Shown piece by piece: positions 60,604-63,284 of a DNA stretch of 63,284 nucleotides (position 1 is its first letter; every line of letters starts with the position of its first letter). Below the pieces are notes generated by a model. That model ran no database searches. It was not told the origin of the DNA and was given only the letters and a program-made list of their open reading frames with translations. Source of the DNA: an uncultured Myxococcales bacterium. Its GTDB lineage: Bacteria; Myxococcota_A; UBA9042. The stretch spans positions 1-63,284 of the forward strand of contig CAIYWC010000231.1 in the NCBI GenBank assembly GCA_903929795.1, given 5' to 3'. The position numbers were made by a program, and so were the translations under genes.

Positions 60604-62853
60604 TCAGCCCGGATCGGTCGCCGTAGGTGCTGCTGAATTCTCCGGCGTCCTGGAAACAGCCTGCGCCCCGGCTTGCGCGATGATCTGCCTCAGCGACTCG
60701 CACGCTTGGGCCGTTGTCGCCGGCTTGTTGCCCAGTTTGCTGAAAGCGGCTCCGACTTCGCGGACAAATTGTGTCAAGTCACGCGGCACCGACGAGCCCG
60801 AATGGGACAGGCGGTGACCGAGCCCGCGCGAAAGGGCCCGTTTGCTGCGGTCAGCATCCTGCTCGAGCAAAAACGTCACCGTTGAAACGCCGCGCGCGAC
60901 GCTCAGGGAAGTGACGGATGGCGGGATTTCGGCTGGCGATGCAGGTCCGTCGCGCCTGAGCAATGGCGCAATTCTGGCCAGCCAATCGGCGCGCGTGGCC
61001 GTGCTCACGGCACCGGAAAGGCCCTCTTTGGGCCCAACCCGGGGCGTGCACTCTCCCGTCGTCGCATCGACAGCGCCTGCCTCGAAAACATAGGCCTCGA
61101 ATGGATCATCCCACCAACAAGCGATGGAGCCAACCTCCAAATCGGGTTGGGGTTCGCCTCCCATTTTTCCATGCATCCACAGATCGGCTGCATCGCCTTG
61201 AGCGTCACGCAGGCGCAACCCGGCGATGTCTGGTCCGAACAGGAATGCGCGGTCGACGGACCATCCGCGCATTACTTCGCCCGGGGCGTGCAAGATCGCG
61301 TCGAGCGAGGAGACCGCGAGTGGTGAATAGCGGATGTCATCGATATCGAAGGGAAAGTCGAACAAGTGTGGACTTTTCAGCCGGATGTCATGACGACTCA
61401 CTTCCTCCGTTTGGTTAAACTCCGGCTCAAACTTGACTCGAAAACCATTTCTGGGCTTTTGCTGCGCCAAGTGAGCAATGCGTTTCACCGCGTCGGCCAG
61501 TTCATCGGCCCGAAAGGTCGGCGTCTGACGAATCACCCAGCCGTCCTTCTCGTAGACCTCGAGACCCCAAGCCTCACGTTGCCGCCAAGCGTCCGTTTGC
61601 GGCATCACATTCATGATGTTGACGTTTGCTTCGACTGGATACTTGGCAAGAAAGTCCAAGGTTCGGAAAAATCCCTCCGGATCATCGCCTGGCAGGCCCA
61701 AAATGAGATCAAACCGCAGCGGCACTTCACCGATCAGCGATTCGATCACGCGGGCGAAGCGATCGAGCCTGAACCGTCGATGCATTTTGTCCAGCGCCGG
61801 AGGGTTGGTTGACTGCAGCCCACACGTGACGCTCTCAATGGGCAGCGCTTTGAATAGCGGAATTTGCTCTGGCTTGAAGAAATCGAAATTGAACTGCGCA
61901 TCAAGGACCAGACCACCGTTGGGAAAATGCCGATCGAGCAACCGCAGGAGTCGTTCGGCATCCGCAGTTCGGTAGTTCACGGCCGAATCGCAGAGCAACA
62001 GTCGGACAAGGTTTTTCTCGGCGGCCCAAGCGATCTCACGCTCGACAACGGCAGGATCGACCCGGCGCAGCTTGTCGGAAGCATCTGCAATGCCGCAAAA
62101 ACTACAGTGAAATGGACAGCCCCGCAGCGTTTCGAGGTAGATCGTGTCCGTGACAAACACGCCGTAGCCTTGCGCGTGGTAAGGAAGCATCGCGCTGATC
62201 GGCGTTTCGCCATAGGAGCCCTTGCCGGCAACAAGCCGCTCGTGCGGCAGGCGCAACCCTTGAATGGCAAGGAGTTGCGCACGCGGCAAGGTAGCCAACC
62301 GCTCACGAGCCTTGCCGGGATAGTCCACCAGGAGCCGCAGAAGTTGCTGGAAAGGCGTCTCGCCTTCGCCTGCGACACCGACGTCGAACAGATCCGGGTT
62401 GGATTCGACCAGCCAAGGCGCATTGGAGCAGCCGACAACGATCGCGGCCTTGGGCGCCTGGTCGCGGGCAATCTGTCCAAACTCGATGATCCGCGCATGA
62501 TTCCAGACCAGCGCCGAAAAGCCGACCAGATCCGGCTCAAAGTCGCGAATCAGGTCAGCCAGATCGCCCGGGATGAGCGTCCGCGCATTGACCAGTTTGA
62601 ACACAACCCGCTCGCGGAGGTCCGCCTGCGCGAACGTACTCGCAGCCAAAAGGGAAATTGCCGGCGAATAGCCACTCAGCGCCCGACGCGACGGCAGCCC
62701 GATCAACAGCACGCGAACTCGTCCGGAAGCGGTCTGTCGTGTCCCGTGCGGTCTCCAGACTCCGATCGGAATGGTCCGGTCTGCCCCAGAGTGGCTATCC
62801 CAAGTCGTCTCGTCAAGCGCACCGATTGAAAATCGAATCGGGTTGATCCGCAT
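60604..62853 (-). CDS. B12-binding-domain radical SAM enzyme
   Basis: A 749-residue cytosolic enzyme. Residues about 46-180 form a cobalamin-binding-type Rossmann domain, without an obvious DxHxxG motif. The radical SAM core begins at ETLRGCPFHCSFCGI with the iron-sulfur cysteines C246, C250 and C253, and continues as a TIM barrel (LILGLPGDDPEG). The C-terminal 250 residues are unassigned. Members modify lipids, peptides, tRNA or antibiotics; the substrate is unknown. Base composition is clearly lower in GC than most of the window (many segments near 55%), which suggests a different origin. No ribosome binding site precedes the ATG at 62853, so the start is uncertain. No precursor peptide gene is seen nearby. 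Confidence 0.85.
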   Translation of the reverse strand: MRINPIRFSIGALDETTWDSHSGADRTIPIGVWRPHGTRQTASGRVRVLLIGLPSRRALSGYSPAISLLAASTFAQADLRERVVFKLVNARTLIPGDLADLIRDFEPDLVGFSALVWNHARIIEFGQIARDQAPKAAIVVGCSNAPWLVESNPDLFDVGVAGEGETPFQQLLRLLVDYPGKARERLATLPRAQLLAIQGLRLPHERLVAGKGSYGETPISAMLPYHAQGYGVFVTDTIYLETLRGCPFHCSFCGIADASDKLRRVDPAVVEREIAWAAEKNLVRLLLCDSAVNYRTADAERLLRLLDRHFPNGGLVLDAQFNFDFFKPEQIPLFKALPIESVTCGLQSTNPPALDKMHRRFRLDRFARVIESLIGEVPLRFDLILGLPGDDPEGFFRTLDFLAKYPVEANVNIMNVMPQTDAWRQREAWGLEVYEKDGWVIRQTPTFRADELADAVKRIAHLAQQKPRNGFRVKFEPEFNQTEEVSRHDIRLKSPHLFDFPFDIDDIRYSPLAVSSLDAILHAPGEVMRGWSVDRAFLFGPDIAGLRLRDAQGDAADLWMHGKMGGEPQPDLEVGSIACWWDDPFEAYVFEAGAVDATTGECTPRVGPKEGLSGAVSTATRADWLARIAPLLRRDGPASPAEIPPSVTSLSVARGVSTVTFLLEQDADRSKRALSRGLGHRLSHSGSSVPRDLTQFVREVGAAFSKLGNKPATTAQACESLRQIIAQAGAQAVSRTPENSAAPTATDPG

Positions 62854-62896
62854 GAGGAACCATGTGATCCGGACGGTTCGTCGCGTTCAAACGCCG

Positions 62897-63060
62897 ACCA
62901 GCGAGCGCGCAGCGCAAGCCAGGTCTCCCGACACCTCACCAGCGAGCGCGAAGCGCAAGCCGGGTCTACCGGCCACCGACCAGCGAGCGCGGAGCGCAAG
63001 CCAGGTCTCCTGACACCTCACCAGCGAGCGCAAAGCGCAAGCCCGGTCTCCCCAAGACGA
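62897..63060. repeat. 41-bp tandem repeat, four copies
   Basis: Units at 62897-62937, 62938-62978, 62979-63019 and 63020-63060 share ACCAGCGAGCGC, AGCGCAAGCC and GGTCTC blocks with a few substitutions; units 1 and 3 are the most alike, and units 2 and 4 differ more in the last 15 bases. The length is not a multiple of three, so it is not a coding repeat. It directly precedes the radical SAM gene's upstream region. The units are contiguous and without unique spacers, so this is not a CRISPR array. Confidence 0.85.
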
Positions 63061-63243
63061 CCGTACCCAAACCTTCCTCAAGCGAGCACCCGGCCGCGAA
63101 GCGGACGGCGCGCAGCCACCAGCAGTCCCGCCCGACCGATCCGGCGTCGTGCCAGGCCGAGGACCGCGCGCAGCGCGCCCGCAGGCCCACCCGAGTCCAG
63201 CCTCTCCTGTTCCAACCGCTGCCCGGGGCCAGGAAGAAGGGGT

Positions 63244-63283
63244 TTGGGGAAGAAACCGCGGCCCGGAGCGGTTTCGTCCCCAA
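63244..63283. repeat. Inverted repeat/hairpin at the window edge
   Basis: TTGGGGAAGAAACCGC (63244-63259) pairs with GCGGTTTCGTCCCCAA (63268-63283) over 16 bp with one mismatch and an 8-base loop. It could be a terminator of a gene beyond the edge, or a repeat element; the window ends here so it cannot be judged. Confidence 0.6.
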
Positions 63284-63284
63284 G

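Larger units (their letters stand above)
62854..63284. other. Repeat-containing right-edge region
   Basis: About 430 bases without a gene. Small frames here only reflect the tandem repeat. It contains the 41-bp tandem repeat and the edge hairpin listed separately. Confidence 0.5.

Noticed and set aside
62897..63060. Possible CRISPR array
   Set aside because: Units are contiguous at 41 bp without unique spacers, and no cas gene is present.

Overview
The window is a high-GC, gene-dense chromosomal segment of a Gram-negative bacterium. Outer-membrane and lipid-transport genes (Omp85-like barrel, MlaE/MCE operon, many lipoproteins), eukaryotic-like Ser/Thr kinases (one fused to an AAA ATPase and TPR-like repeats), degenerate HD-GYP-like regulators, Cys-rich lipoproteins built from 'C-DG-x-CT' repeats of the Dictyostelium CTDC type, IgGFc-binding-like and PHM-like secreted proteins together suggest Myxococcota or a related former-deltaproteobacterial lineage. 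This is inferred from gene content only; no rRNA or tRNA gene was seen.

Layout. 1-1 kb: intergenic DNA with a decayed DUF1566 gene. 1-4 kb: a two-gene minus-strand operon for a two-domain SHMT-like/class II aldolase-like protein (the architecture of fluorothreonine/threonine transaldolase) and a Ser/Thr dehydratase-like PLP enzyme. 4-11 kb: IgGFc-binding-like lipoprotein, HtpG, a small exported protein, a secreted PI-PLC-like lipoprotein and an FGE-fold lipoprotein. 11-17.6 kb: threonine 3-dehydrogenase, alpha/beta hydrolase, a CTDC-repeat lipoprotein, a GMC oxidoreductase with a small partner gene, and PurT. 17.6-27.5 kb: signalling block with a three-gene operon (HEAT-like protein, degenerate HD-GYP-like protein, Ser/Thr kinase), an M23 peptidase and a 1340-residue kinase-AAA-TPR protein. 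27.6-34.7 kb: PAP2 phosphatase, MetG, and a glgB/debranching-enzyme operon. 34.9-43 kb: a surface cluster with a NACHT-type NTPase carrying a lipoprotein signal, a Pro-rich outer-membrane protein, and three lipoproteins, one an alpha/beta hydrolase. 43.3-45 kb: small stress-type membrane proteins (DUF1003, lmo0937-like, YtxH, DUF948-like). 45.6-50 kb: Omp85-like protein and a 1019-residue CTDC-repeat lipoprotein. 50-55.5 kb: isochorismatase-family hydrolase, MFS transporter, cytochrome c/copper monooxygenase fusion lipoprotein, a cutinase-like protein without its catalytic serine, and a small Cys-rich lipoprotein. 55.9-58.6 kb: MlaE / degenerate MlaF / MCE operon. 58.6-62.9 kb: class A beta-lactamase-like hydrolase, YXWGXW protein, and a B12-binding radical SAM enzyme of lower GC. 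The end holds a 41-bp tandem repeat and a hairpin.

The most notable observations are: the transaldolase-like operon; a previously unlabelled dispersed intergenic repeat of about 100 bp present in six recognisable copies; an MCE transport operon whose only ATPase has lost Walker A, signature and Walker B motifs; an apparently exported NACHT NTPase; and the signalling operon of degenerate HD-GYP-like and HEAT-like proteins with a kinase.
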